Shown here piece after piece: positions 1 to 9,107 of a DNA stretch of 64,000 nt (the stretch's first letter is position 1; every line of letters begins with the position of its first letter). Source of the DNA: Mycobacterium sp. 050128 (lineage in GTDB: Bacteria > Actinomycetota > Actinomycetes > Mycobacteriales > Mycobacteriaceae); contig NZ_JAZGLW010000006.1 of the NCBI RefSeq assembly GCF_036409155.1, forward strand, positions 124,001 through 188,000. The letters run 5' to 3'. A program made the translations under genes and the position numbers. The notes below the pieces were generated by a model, which worked only from the letters and a program-made list of their open reading frames with translations, searched no databases and was not told the DNA's origin.

Positions 1-1
1 G

Positions 2-832
2 GTGGTCAATCTGCTCGGGTCGATGGGTTCGCTGATCGCGCGGATGGACGAGGTGCCAGAGATGGCGGCGTGCCTAGGGCAGATCCGCGTGGTGCACGGC
101 GCACCTTTTCCCGCTGAGCTCCAAGAGATCTGGCGATCCCGGTTTGGGGTACAGATGGTCGGCGGCAACACCTACGGGCTGACCGAAGCCTTTCCGCTGA
201 CCACACTGGCGGCCGGCTCGCCTGCACCGCCCGGCAGTTCAGGCAAGGTAAACATCGAGAGCTTCGACGTCCGGATCTTCGACGACGACGACTGTGAAGT
301 ACCCGTGGGTGAGGTCGGTGAGGTGGTGTGTCGGCCACGACGCCCCGGAGTGATGTTCGACGGATACTGGCGCCGCCCAGAGGCATTCGCCGCGGCGATG
401 AACAACCTGTGGTTTCATTGCGGCGATCTGGGCCGTATCGACGACGATGGGTTCTTCTACTTCGCCGACCGCAAGAAGGACTACCTGAGGCGGCGCGGTG
501 AGAACATCTCCAGTCAGGAAGTCGAGCAGGTCATTCTCGGCCATGACGCCCTGGCCGAGGCCGCCGTACATGCGGTGAAGTCGGACGTGACGGAGGACGA
601 TCTCAAGATAACGGCGGTACTCAAGCCCAACGCACGGATCTCGGAGATTGAGCTCTTCGAGTGGCTCAAGGAGCGTATGCCCTACTTCGCGCTACCACGC
701 TACATCGAATTTCGGGATGCGTTGCCAGTCAGCGCAGTTGGTCGGATACATAAGTACCAATTGCGTGACGAGGGCTGCACACCCGCAACATGGGACAGGG
801 AGCAGGCGGATGTGAGCTGGGACCGACGGTAG
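2..832 (+). CDS. Acyl-CoA/AMP-forming ligase, C-terminal part (5' end outside window)
   Basis: This is the C-terminal half of an ANL-superfamily adenylate-forming enzyme, which would activate a carboxylic acid to its CoA thioester. The reading frame is open from the window edge, so the first GTG is not necessarily the start and the N-terminal domain with the P-loop lies upstream. Visible motifs are YGLTE (about residues 58-62), CGDLGRIDDDG (140-150), RKKD (157-160), RGENIS (165-170) and the catalytic lysine region GRIHKYQLR near residue 251. Substrate cannot be inferred. The genes that follow suggest a catabolic role. Family assignment is firm. Confidence 0.9.
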   Translation: MVNLLGSMGSLIARMDEVPEMAACLGQIRVVHGAPFPAELQEIWRSRFGVQMVGGNTYGLTEAFPLTTLAAGSPAPPGSSGKVNIESFDVRIFDDDDCEVPVGEVGEVVCRPRRPGVMFDGYWRRPEAFAAAMNNLWFHCGDLGRIDDDGFFYFADRKKDYLRRRGENISSQEVEQVILGHDALAEAAVHAVKSDVTEDDLKITAVLKPNARISEIELFEWLKERMPYFALPRYIEFRDALPVSAVGRIHKYQLRDEGCTPATWDREQADVSWDRR

Positions 833-977
833 AGCTGCAGTGCTGCCCGACTCCTACGGCGGCGCGGCCGCGGTGATCGCCAACGGCGTATTCGTCGAGC
901 ATCACCGCATCCGAGAGCAGGCGTTGAGATCGCTCTTCCGCAAGCCGCGGCGCCCCTGACCGGCGCGCCACTGGCTA

Positions 978-2615
978 CTAATGGGGCACAGGCGTGCGGG
1001 AGTCTGTCTTGACGTCGATCAGCAGGGGACCGCGGCGTCGTGCTATGGCGTCGGAGATCGCTCCCATGTCGCCGGGACCCTCGATGCGCAGGCCGGCGAC
1101 ACCGATTGCCTCGGCGATGTCGGCGAAGTTCACATGGCCGAGTTGGGCGAGGTCGTGGCCTTTGCCGATTCTGTCGGTGATCGCCAGTTCTGCCCCGTAC
1201 GCGCTGTCGTTGAACACGACGACCACGACGTCGAGACCATAGCGGGCGGCGGTCAGCAGTTCCTGGAGTTCCATTGTCATTCCACCGTCCCCGACGGTGA
1301 GCAGGACGGGGCGGTCCGGGCGACCCACCGCCGCACCGATCGCGGTCGCCAGTCCGAGACCGATGGATCCGAAGTCCACCGTTTCGATGAACGCTGACGG
1401 TTCGGTCACGCGAAGCCACGCGTATCCCGGCAGCATGAACAGGCCAGAGTCCGAGACGTAGGTGCGCTCGCCGGGGAACACCTGGTCGAGCATCAGGGTC
1501 AAGTCCCGACCATCGATGAGATCGGTTTTGTAGGGCAGGTATTCGTCACGCGGGTCGAAGTCGGCCAATTGAGTGCGAAGGGTGTCCGTGCACAGTCCGC
1601 CTGAGCAGGTGAGTTCCAGTTCGTCAAACCACTCGACGAGGGTTGCGGCGGTGCGTTCGGCGTCGGCGTGCACCGCGACTGAGGCGTCCGCGTAGCGTCC
1701 CAAGTGAGCCGGCTCGAGGTCGACGTGGACGATGCGTTTGCCGTCCAGCAGCGAACCGTTGGCGGTGGTGTCGGGATTTAGGCTGGCGCCGAAGGCAATC
1801 AGACAATCCGAGGCCATGAGCGCGCTCAATGCTGCGCTGTGCGAAAGTGTCCCGCAGATCCCGAGATCGAACGGCTCTCCGCGGAAGAAGTCCTTGGCGC
1901 GCAGTGTGGTCGCGACCGGTGCGCCGATTCTTTCCGCCAGCGTCAGAATCGACTTTCGTGCGTTGGAGCGCACGGCGCCTCTCCCGGCGAGAATCACCGG
2001 CTTCCGCGCGGCCGCGATCGCGCCGGCGGCCAGGTCGAGTGCAGCGAGATCCGGTGCTATGGCTTGTGGTTCGGTGATCTTGATGCGGGACGGCGTGTAC
2101 TTCGTGGCGCATCGTTGCACGTCGACGGAGACGTTTAGCACGATCGGTCGGCTCTCGGATCGCGCACGTCCCATCGCTCGCGCGACGCCGTCCGCTATCC
2201 CGTCGGCCGAAGTCACGTGCTCGAAGCCCGCCCCGGTGGTGGCGACGAGTGCGGGCTGATCGATGTGTTGACGGCCGTGCGGTATCCGGGCGTCGGTGTC
2301 ACCGGCGAACACCACGACGGGAACGCGTCCACGCGCGAGGTGCGTCAGAGCGGTGATAGCGTTGGTCAGACCGGGTCCGTGTGTCACTGTGGCGACGCCG
2401 ACCGAACCGGTCACCGCGGTGTAACCCCCGGCCATCAAGACGGCGCCGTCTTCACGGGCGGCCTTCACATAATGCACACCGTGAGACTCGCTCAACTCGG
2501 CGAGCACGTGGATGTTGCCTTCGCCGAGGACTCCGAAGACGATGGTGACATGCTGGTCGGCGAGCGCGCAGGCGAGCGCGACGTGGCCGAGGACTTCGTT
2601 GGACATTGGGGCCAT
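978..2615 (-). CDS. Thiamine-diphosphate-dependent enzyme, acetolactate-synthase-like
   Basis: A 545-residue ThDP enzyme with the three-domain layout of acetolactate synthase, benzoylformate decarboxylase and related enzymes. The N-terminal PYR domain carries the conserved glutamate in AAREDGAV (Glu55) that activates the cofactor. The C-terminal PP domain has the GDG...N cofactor and magnesium motif (GDG at about 442-444, Asn about 469). The length fits the family. ATG at 2606 is an equally possible start; neither has a clear ribosome site. It is divergent from the amidohydrolase at 2771. It could be a lyase or decarboxylase of a catabolic pathway rather than a branched-chain amino acid enzyme, because no small regulatory subunit is nearby. 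Confidence 0.85.
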   Translation of the reverse strand: MAPMSNEVLGHVALACALADQHVTIVFGVLGEGNIHVLAELSESHGVHYVKAAREDGAVLMAGGYTAVTGSVGVATVTHGPGLTNAITALTHLARGRVPVVVFAGDTDARIPHGRQHIDQPALVATTGAGFEHVTSADGIADGVARAMGRARSESRPIVLNVSVDVQRCATKYTPSRIKITEPQAIAPDLAALDLAAGAIAAARKPVILAGRGAVRSNARKSILTLAERIGAPVATTLRAKDFFRGEPFDLGICGTLSHSAALSALMASDCLIAFGASLNPDTTANGSLLDGKRIVHVDLEPAHLGRYADASVAVHADAERTAATLVEWFDELELTCSGGLCTDTLRTQLADFDPRDEYLPYKTDLIDGRDLTLMLDQVFPGERTYVSDSGLFMLPGYAWLRVTEPSAFIETVDFGSIGLGLATAIGAAVGRPDRPVLLTVGDGGMTMELQELLTAARYGLDVVVVVFNDSAYGAELAITDRIGKGHDLAQLGHVNFADIAEAIGVAGLRIEGPGDMGAISDAIARRRGPLLIDVKTDSRTPVPH

Positions 2616-2770
2616 GAAACCACACGCAGGCAGCGCGGAAATGGTTCCATCGGCTGCTTTTTCACCGCTACAGGGGTTGAGCTGATACCAGCATGAGCAG
2701 CGACTTGTGCGCGTCGCTCCACCAGCGCAGCATCACGGTGAAGGTAGGCAGGTCCCACGAGGAGGAAGAC

Positions 2771-3955
2771 GTGTCAACGGTTCTCGATGTCGACAGCCAC
2801 GAGATGGCGCCGCTGGAACTTTGGGGAGAGGTGTTCGGTGACGAGATCGCAAGTCGCATCAACGAAGTCGGGTTCGACATCCTGACTCGGACGCGGGCCA
2901 ACCCGCTGTCGGTTCCCGGTCTGGTCGGCGACATCACTCCGATCAATCAGGAGACGGTGTGGCAGCTCAAGGGGGCCAGCGCCCCGTCGGCAATCGACCT
3001 GCGTCGACGGCCCGCGGTGCTCGACGAAATGGGCATCTCGCGTCAGCTAGTGTTTCCCACGTTCGGGCTGTTCGCGCTGATCTTGGTCAATGATCCAAAT
3101 GCACAGGTGTGGTTGGGTTTCGACGCCGATAAGTTCGACGGTCGCGAGATCGGCCGACTCGCAGTTGCTGCGCACAACGAGTGGGCGGCCGAGATCACGC
3201 GGTCCACCTCCGATCGCGTGCGGCCCGTCGGGATCGTGATGACTGATACCTCGGTGGAATCGATCATCGACCAAGCGCGCAGTGCGATCGACCGCGGCAT
3301 CAGGGCTCTGATGATCCCGGCCAATGTGCCGCCTGCCGGTGCGTCGCCGGCACACCCCCAGCTCGACCCGTTTTGGCGATTGGCGGCAGAGGCCGATGTC
3401 CCAGTTACCATCCACCTAGGCACCGACAACGGATTCATCACCACTTCGGCTTGGTCGAAGGGCGTTGAGGTATTCCACCCCTCGGACAAGTCGAGTATCG
3501 AACTGCCTATCGAGCCATACCGCGCCACCAATATCCACTACTGCGCGGAGAACATGGTGTCCACGATGGTGCTCGGAGGAGTGTTCGAGCGCCATCCCAC
3601 GTTGCGTTTCGGCGCCATCGAATTGGCGGCCGGATGGGCCGGTCCGCTCGCCGACCGGCTGGACATCTGGGCCGCAACGATGTTCCGGTCCCGGCTGAAG
3701 GACACCCTGAGCATGCGGCCCTCAGAGTACTTAGCTCGCAACATACGGGTCACGCCGTTCTACTTCGAGCCGCTGGCACGTTACTACGAACAACACCCCA
3801 ACGTGTGGTCGATGTTCTGCTACGCCACCGACTACCCCCACGTTGAGGGCGGCAAAGATTCTCGGACCGTGCTCGCCGACGCATTGGCCACCGCGCCGGC
3901 GATCGCCAGCGAACAGTTCTTCACCACTAACGGAGAGCTGCTGCTGCCGGACTGA
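2771..3955 (+). CDS. Amidohydrolase-2 family metal-dependent hydrolase/decarboxylase
   Basis: A TIM-barrel amidohydrolase related to ACMSD-type decarboxylases and o-pyrocatechuate-type enzymes. The N-terminus has VLDVDSHE, where the family's first metal ligands lie. A mid-protein histidine is in VTIHLG, and the late catalytic aspartate is in YATDYPHVEGGKD. I chose GTG at 2771 because GAGGAGGA sits immediately upstream at 2759-2766; the longer ATG frame from 2693 adds a non-family extension. That gives 394 residues. It is divergent from the ThDP enzyme and about 90 bases ahead of a P450. It probably hydrolyses or decarboxylates a pathway intermediate. The substrate is unknown. Confidence 0.85.
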   Translation: MSTVLDVDSHEMAPLELWGEVFGDEIASRINEVGFDILTRTRANPLSVPGLVGDITPINQETVWQLKGASAPSAIDLRRRPAVLDEMGISRQLVFPTFGLFALILVNDPNAQVWLGFDADKFDGREIGRLAVAAHNEWAAEITRSTSDRVRPVGIVMTDTSVESIIDQARSAIDRGIRALMIPANVPPAGASPAHPQLDPFWRLAAEADVPVTIHLGTDNGFITTSAWSKGVEVFHPSDKSSIELPIEPYRATNIHYCAENMVSTMVLGGVFERHPTLRFGAIELAAGWAGPLADRLDIWAATMFRSRLKDTLSMRPSEYLARNIRVTPFYFEPLARYYEQHPNVWSMFCYATDYPHVEGGKDSRTVLADALATAPAIASEQFFTTNGELLLPD

Positions 3956-4047
3956 TCGGATGAAGGTGAGTTGACCGGTACGGCGAAACGCCGGCTGCCG
4001 TTTGGCGAAGCGCAAATACCCCACTAACAACAAAATTCAAGGCTGAT

Positions 4048-5274
4048 ATGACACGAATGACGGATACCGACGTACCGAACATCGGGGACGTCGAACGACT
4101 CTCCTCGAACTTTGATCATCTCGACGTCGGGATGAACTACACGGTGCTGCAACAGGTATACGCTCGCCTGAGCCACGGGTGCCCGGTGCCGAAGACGGAC
4201 GCGCACGGCGGCTATGCACTCGTCACCCGCTACAACGATGTGGTCGAGGTAGAGAAGGACACCAAGACGTTCTCCTCGGCACGCGACGGCGTCATGCACC
4301 CCACGCACGAGGGCCGGCCACCGAGTATCCCCATCGAATTCGACGGTCCCGAGCACATCGCGTACCGAAAGCTGTTCATGGAGGTGCTCAGTGCGCCTCG
4401 TGTCCGGAAACTCGTGCCGTACCTGGAGGATCTCACCCATCGCATGCTCAACGCCTTCGCCGCAGGCGATGACGTGGACTTCGTGCAGAACGTGGCGGTA
4501 CAGATACCGGTTCGCGCGGTCGGACATCTGCTGGGGCTCGGCGAGGACGCCAACGAACAAATGCAGGCGTTTGCCACCAAGGTGCTCGAGCACGCGGGAA
4601 CGCCGAAGATGGTCGAAGCGCTCCAAGAACTCGACGGCCTAGCCGTCGTGCACTGCAATCAGCGTCGTGAACATCCCGGATCGGACTACCTGACTACGCT
4701 GGTGCAGATGGACTTTGGCGGTCGCCCGCTAACCGATGACGAACTGAAGAACATCTTCCGGACGTTCGTCTTCGCCGGATTCGAGACCACGGCACATGCG
4801 ATCGGAAGCCTGGTTCACCAGCTTGTGGTTCGGCCTGAACTGCAGGCCGAAATACGTTCGGGCGACGTGACGTTCGAGGGAATCGTGGAGGAGGGCCTGC
4901 GGCTGCTTCCGCCCGTGCATACCATGTTCCGCACCGTCACCAACCCGACGACACTGAACGGCTGCGAGCTGTCCGAAGGAGAACGGCTGGTACTGCTATA
5001 TGCCGCCGCTAATCGCGACCCCGAACGTTTCGATGATCCGGAGTTGTTCTGCCCCAGGAGAGTCAATCCGCGGCAGCATGTTGCGTTCGGAATCGGGCCG
5101 CACTACTGCGCAGGAGCGACCTTGGCGCGCGCGGAAATCCACGTTCTCCTCGAAGCACTTGCCAAGCGGCCGGAGCTCGAGCTGGTCGGAACTCCGCGTC
5201 ACAATCCGCAGCTCATGATGGGGCAGATGATGGGCGTCGACTATCTGCCCGTGCGTTTCCGGACGGCGAACTAG
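4048..5274 (+). CDS. Cytochrome P450
   Basis: A soluble bacterial class I P450 of 408 residues. The I-helix oxygen-activation motif AGFETT is at 243-248. The K-helix ExxR is in EEGLR (281-285). The haem loop FGIGPHYCAG places the cysteine thiolate at Cys354. Only AAGG is visible upstream as a weak ribosome site; ATG at 4057 is an alternative start. The next gene, an alcohol dehydrogenase, begins 2 bases after the stop, so hydroxylation followed by oxidation of the new alcohol is a reasonable inference. No ferredoxin is adjacent; those at 22.0 and 52.4 kb could serve. Confidence 0.95.
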   Translation: MTRMTDTDVPNIGDVERLSSNFDHLDVGMNYTVLQQVYARLSHGCPVPKTDAHGGYALVTRYNDVVEVEKDTKTFSSARDGVMHPTHEGRPPSIPIEFDGPEHIAYRKLFMEVLSAPRVRKLVPYLEDLTHRMLNAFAAGDDVDFVQNVAVQIPVRAVGHLLGLGEDANEQMQAFATKVLEHAGTPKMVEALQELDGLAVVHCNQRREHPGSDYLTTLVQMDFGGRPLTDDELKNIFRTFVFAGFETTAHAIGSLVHQLVVRPELQAEIRSGDVTFEGIVEEGLRLLPPVHTMFRTVTNPTTLNGCELSEGERLVLLYAAANRDPERFDDPELFCPRRVNPRQHVAFGIGPHYCAGATLARAEIHVLLEALAKRPELELVGTPRHNPQLMMGQMMGVDYLPVRFRTAN

Positions 5275-5276
5275 CG

Positions 5277-6365
5277 ATGCGCTCGGCGGTGCTGCACACA
5301 CTGGGGTCCGATCTATCGGTGGAGTCGGTCGATCCGTTGCCGCCGGGCCCGCGGGACGTGATCGTGGAGGTGCGCGCGAGCGGCATCTGCCACACGGACC
5401 TGTCGATGCGCAACGGACTGTTTCCGACGATGTTCTCCGGACCGATGATCGGTGGGCACGAGGGCGCTGGGGTGGTGGCCGAGATCGGGCCGCAAGTGTC
5501 GCGAGTCGCGGTAGGCGACCGTGTCGTGGCTTCTTTTCGCCCCGCGTGCGGCACCTGCCCGTACTGCATATCCGGCCGCAGTCACCTGTGCGACGCACTC
5601 GGTGCGTTTCTCCGTCGGCCAAGGGGCACACGGCCTGACGGCTCGCAGGTAGTGGCGATGAGTGGAATCGGCACCTTCAGTGACACCTTGATCTGTGACG
5701 AGGCGTCGGTGGTCCGTATCGAGTCCGAGCTTCCCGATGCACATCTGGCGCTTTTGGGCTGCGGGATGACTACGGGAGTCGGGGCGGCTCTGTTCACCGC
5801 CCGTGTGCAGCCGGGATCCACCGTAGCCATTGTCGGCTGTGGTGGCGTCGGACAATCGGTCATCCAAGGTGCGGCTGTCGCGGGCGCTGCGCGCATCATC
5901 GCCGTGGACCCGGTGGCATCCAAGCGGGAGATCGCCCTGCGAATTGGCGCCACCGACGCGATCGACCCGACAACGGAGCCGGCCGTCGAACAGGTCAGGG
6001 ACCTGCTGCGCGGTCGCGGGGTCGACTTCGCCTTCGACGTCGTCGGCGGGCCGGACACGGTTGCCGCGACCTACGGCATGATTGACAAGGGGGGAATCGT
6101 CGTGCTGGTCGGTTATGGGCCAATGGATAGTGAAATACGGCTGCCTGCTTTCGATCTCCAGTCTCAGGAGAAGACGGTGAAGGGCTGCGTTGCCGGGTCG
6201 GCGCAAGTTCGGCGCGATTTCCAGAAATTTGTCGATCTGATCGAACACGGTCGGCTCAAGACCGATGATCTTGTCTCCCAGGAGGTTTCGCTCGATGACA
6301 TCAACCTGGCGATGAAGGCGATGTTGTCGGGCGATGTCGTGCGCAGTGTGATCACGACGTTCTGA
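5277..6365 (+). CDS. Zinc-dependent MDR-family alcohol dehydrogenase
   Basis: A 362-residue medium-chain dehydrogenase/reductase resembling the class III and NDMA-dependent alcohol dehydrogenases of actinobacteria. Catalytic zinc ligands are Cys38 (GICHTD) and His61-Glu62 (GGHEGAG). The structural zinc cluster is Cys91, 94, 97 and 105. The nucleotide-binding glycines are in VGCGGVGQ, near residue 188. It follows the P450 gene by 2 bases and is probably co-transcribed. It would oxidise an alcohol to an aldehyde or ketone. Whether the redox partner is free NAD or a tightly bound cofactor cannot be decided here. Confidence 0.92.
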   Translation: MRSAVLHTLGSDLSVESVDPLPPGPRDVIVEVRASGICHTDLSMRNGLFPTMFSGPMIGGHEGAGVVAEIGPQVSRVAVGDRVVASFRPACGTCPYCISGRSHLCDALGAFLRRPRGTRPDGSQVVAMSGIGTFSDTLICDEASVVRIESELPDAHLALLGCGMTTGVGAALFTARVQPGSTVAIVGCGGVGQSVIQGAAVAGAARIIAVDPVASKREIALRIGATDAIDPTTEPAVEQVRDLLRGRGVDFAFDVVGGPDTVAATYGMIDKGGIVVLVGYGPMDSEIRLPAFDLQSQEKTVKGCVAGSAQVRRDFQKFVDLIEHGRLKTDDLVSQEVSLDDINLAMKAMLSGDVVRSVITTF

Positions 6366-6698
6366 TCAAACCCAGGTCGGTCGTGACATCCGCTGGCACA
6401 GAGCAGATGCTTCGTGGCGCCGCGCCGGGGTCGCCGTGTTTCCTGCCTCTTGCGCAAATCGTCCCTCGACGGCCACTGCACGGTGATGCGCCGGATAAAT
6501 TGGATGAGATCCTGCACCGCCGACTCACCACACGAAAGTGGTACCGCAGGCACTATCACCAGCCAGCACTTGGCGAGCGTTGTGGGCAGCCGTAGCGTCA
6601 GACTCGAAGCGTCGGAATGCGCCTTGAGCCAGCAGGTTGCCTGGCCTGTCTGGCGGTCGAGGCGCCACCGTCCAGCCCACAGAGAGGAAGTCCCCTCG
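6366..6698. other. Intergenic stretch, no gene recognised
   Basis: About 330 bases between the alcohol dehydrogenase and the cupin gene. An open frame runs through part of it in phase with the cupin but has no family-like sequence and no ribosome site. I see no clear operator or terminator. Confidence 0.5.
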
Positions 6699-7184
6699 AT
6701 GCCGAAGTACTACAAGGTTGGCGACCCTGGCTTCTTCGATGCCATTACGCCCCCGCAGTTGCGGTTCGCTGGTGAGGCCACCCGAGAGGTAATGCCGGGC
6801 TGGGATCTCGGGTCGGTCGTTATGGGTGACGAACCCACCGATCCCGAAGCACCCGTCGTCTCGATGCTGAAGATCGCCCCCGGCGACACCCTTCCACGCC
6901 ACGCCCATGACTGCTACCGCGTTGAGGTCGTCATTCAAGGGTCGATCACGTTGCCCGACGGCGACCTACTGCGACCAGGCGATATCATGACGTCGAGCCC
7001 GTGCGAGTACTACGGCCCCCACGTGGCCGGCGACTCGGGATGCCTGTCCGTTGAGATCTTCTCCTCGGCGCGCGGCATGCTGCCGATCAGCGACGCGAAC
7101 GACGCGTACGCCGATGATGTCGCAACTAGGGTTCACGAAGCGACTTCGCGACTGCAGGGTCAGCCCTCGACCTCCACCACCTAA
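6699..7184 (+). CDS. Cupin-domain protein
   Basis: A 161-residue single-cupin protein. The metal-site motif is recognisable as PRHAHDCYRVEVVIQGSI, followed by the second cupin strand around GDLLRPGDIMTSSPCEYYGPHV. The start ATG at 6699 is preceded by AGAGAGGAAG at 6681-6690; the frame is open further upstream, but that part looks non-coding. Small cupins in catabolic clusters are often isomerases, decarboxylases or binding proteins. No specific role can be assigned. It lies downstream of the P450-dehydrogenase pair after a gap of 333 bases. Confidence 0.8.
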   Translation: MPKYYKVGDPGFFDAITPPQLRFAGEATREVMPGWDLGSVVMGDEPTDPEAPVVSMLKIAPGDTLPRHAHDCYRVEVVIQGSITLPDGDLLRPGDIMTSSPCEYYGPHVAGDSGCLSVEIFSSARGMLPISDANDAYADDVATRVHEATSRLQGQPSTSTT

Positions 7185-7232
7185 CCGCAGCACCCCTAGC
7201 GGAACCGTTTCTCGCCAGCCAGCAAGGCGTGC

Positions 7233-7715
7233 GTGGTGACCCAGAAGCAGCCATTGATAGTTGGCTTGGGCAGGACGTTGCAAGCGAATTCGTCTACTGA
7301 ACGTGCGCTGCGAGATTGCCTTTCCGCGGTCGAACGCCGAGGCGGCAGCACCGTGCTATTCGGCGGCGACGAGATATCGACCTGGATATGACGGCGCGGT
7401 GTCGGGTTTGGTGAAGAACGCGCTGGACTATGTGGAAGACATGCGTGTCGATCGGCGGGTGTATACCTGAATAACAACGCCGTGGGGATGCATCGGTTGC
7501 GCCTATGGGTGGCAGGCGGCGGTCGCTACGCTCGACTCGACTAGCTGCGGAGGATTGGTCACGCGCTGCGCGCGTGGCCTACTCCGCTCGGTGTGGCTAT
7601 CAACTCGGCCCCTGGCTGTCTGGAACGAGGAGCGGACACTCGTGGACGAGACCTTATCTCCCAACTCGATCTGCTCGCGCAGGAACTGATCAATCCTGTC
7701 GGCAGGGTCGCCTGA
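7233..7715 (+). pseudogene. Broken NADPH-dependent FMN reductase gene
   Basis: A flavodoxin-fold FMN reductase gene that is no longer readable. Pieces of one protein appear in order but in changing frames. The N-terminus with PLIVGLGRTLQANSSTERAL is in the frame of 7233 up to a stop near 7387. YDGAVSGLVKNALDYVEDMR (about 7386-7467) then follows in another frame, ending at TGA 7468. IGCAYGWQAAVATL follows at 7492, and then LRAWPTPLGVAINSAPG to the stop at 7713-7715. Roughly 50-60 residues are missing between the first two pieces. At least two small insertions lie near 7462 and 7488 and another indel near 7540. The order and family match make it a clear pseudogene. Confidence 0.8.
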
Positions 7716-7769
7716 TGCTGTGATCGCATGCCAGCTCAGATGACGCGACGCCCGAGGTGCGACGGACGG

Positions 7770-9059
7770 TCACTGCGGCATCTTGAGGCCGACCGATGGG
7801 GCGGCGAGCAACATCGATTCGGCGAGCATCGACTGCGGTGGTTCCGGATGGTGGTAGAGCGCTGCGGCGTTGCCATAGCAGATCTTTTTGATCGTGTCGG
7901 TAGGCAGCGACTCCAACTCCGACCGGAAGAGCTCTTGGCTGTCGGGCCACGAACTGTCGGTGTGTGGGAAGTCGACTTCCAGCATCATCCGGTCCTCGCT
8001 GATCACGTCGAGTCGACGGAACGCCGAAGGGTCCTCGATCGAGGTGAACCAGAAGTTGCGATGTAGCACTTCCACGGGATGCGTGGTCGCACCCCGCCAC
8101 GCCTCAGGCTCGGCATTCTTCTGCCGGTAGGCCCTGTGGAGTCGCTCCACGACCATGGGAACCCAGGAGATACCCGCTTCCGACAGAATGATGTGAATGT
8201 CGGGATAGCGCTGCGGTACCCCCGAGAAGATCCAGTCGACCACAGTCTCGATGCCGTTGAGCGGGAACAGCGCAACCTGTGCGGGCACGGGGGTGTCCGG
8301 TGACGGACAACTGATCCGGCCCGATGACCCGATGTGGAGATTGATCGCCGTTTCAGTGTCTGCGCAAGCACGCCAGAATGGCTCCCAGTGGTTAGAGTGA
8401 ACACTGGGAAATCCTAGCTGCGCAGGGTTTTCCGTGAAGCTCACCGCGTGTACACCGCGTTCCGCATTGCGGTAGATCTCCTTGGCGGCGAACTCGGCGT
8501 CGGCCAGGAAGGCTAGCTGGCAGGGAATGAAGCGATCGGGATGTCCAGCGACCCATTCCTCGACCACCCAGTCGTTGTAGGCCTGCACGCACGCGAAACC
8601 GAGCTCCTTATCGGGCATCCGAGACAGAGTCGTTCCTGCGAAGCCCCACGTGATCGACGGAAAGCACAGCGACGCCCACACCCCGGCTAGGTCCATGTCC
8701 TTGACACGAGCGCTGGTGTCGTACACCGACGCGCGGTAGTCCTTGAGCCGCATCTTCATCGAGCGCCACTCGTTGATCGGACGGTTGGCGGCGCCGTCCA
8801 TACCGCTGAAGAAGTAGAGCTTCTCGCCAATTTGCCAGGCCGGCCGGCCGTCGACGTCAACCATCCTCGGCGCGGCATCGCGGAACTTGGCCGGCAGCCC
8901 GTCGAACAACGTCGCTGGTTCGAACGCGTGATCGTCGACGGAGATCACTGGGCACCACACCGCCCTCGGCTCCGGCTCCGGAAGGAACGACAACTCGGCG
9001 TCGGGACCGAGCGTGAAGATACTCGAATCCGACAGCGAATCTTCGAGATCGCTAGGCAT
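7770..9059 (-). CDS. Amidohydrolase-2 family protein
   Basis: A 429-residue metal-dependent hydrolase, second of its type in the first 10 kb. The N-terminal metal motif is VISVDDHAFE. A central histidine is in AINLHIGSSG, and the C-terminal aspartate is in LEVDFPHTDSSW. This layout matches amidohydrolase_2 proteins, including decarboxylases. The ATG is preceded by AAAGGAAAAGGGG, a strong purine-rich ribosome site. An aldehyde dehydrogenase lies 48 bases upstream on the same strand, so the two are probably one operon. It is clearly divergent in sequence from the protein at 2771, so it is not a recent duplicate. Confidence 0.85.
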   Translation of the reverse strand: MPSDLEDSLSDSSIFTLGPDAELSFLPEPEPRAVWCPVISVDDHAFEPATLFDGLPAKFRDAAPRMVDVDGRPAWQIGEKLYFFSGMDGAANRPINEWRSMKMRLKDYRASVYDTSARVKDMDLAGVWASLCFPSITWGFAGTTLSRMPDKELGFACVQAYNDWVVEEWVAGHPDRFIPCQLAFLADAEFAAKEIYRNAERGVHAVSFTENPAQLGFPSVHSNHWEPFWRACADTETAINLHIGSSGRISCPSPDTPVPAQVALFPLNGIETVVDWIFSGVPQRYPDIHIILSEAGISWVPMVVERLHRAYRQKNAEPEAWRGATTHPVEVLHRNFWFTSIEDPSAFRRLDVISEDRMMLEVDFPHTDSSWPDSQELFRSELESLPTDTIKKICYGNAAALYHHPEPPQSMLAESMLLAAPSVGLKMPQ

Positions 9060-9107
9060 GGTGACCCCTTTTCCTTTCGTAGCCTTGGCCGCGGCTTTCC
9101 ATGAAAT

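Noticed and set aside
843-959. 38-codon plus-strand frame after the ligase gene, with AAAVIANGVFVEHHR, resembling the end of an amidohydrolase
   Set aside because: Too short, with no start and only a weak match. It may be a remnant, but I cannot support it.
2693-2770. Upstream ATG start for the amidohydrolase at 2771
   Set aside because: The extension is not family-like, and the strong ribosome site is placed for GTG 2771.
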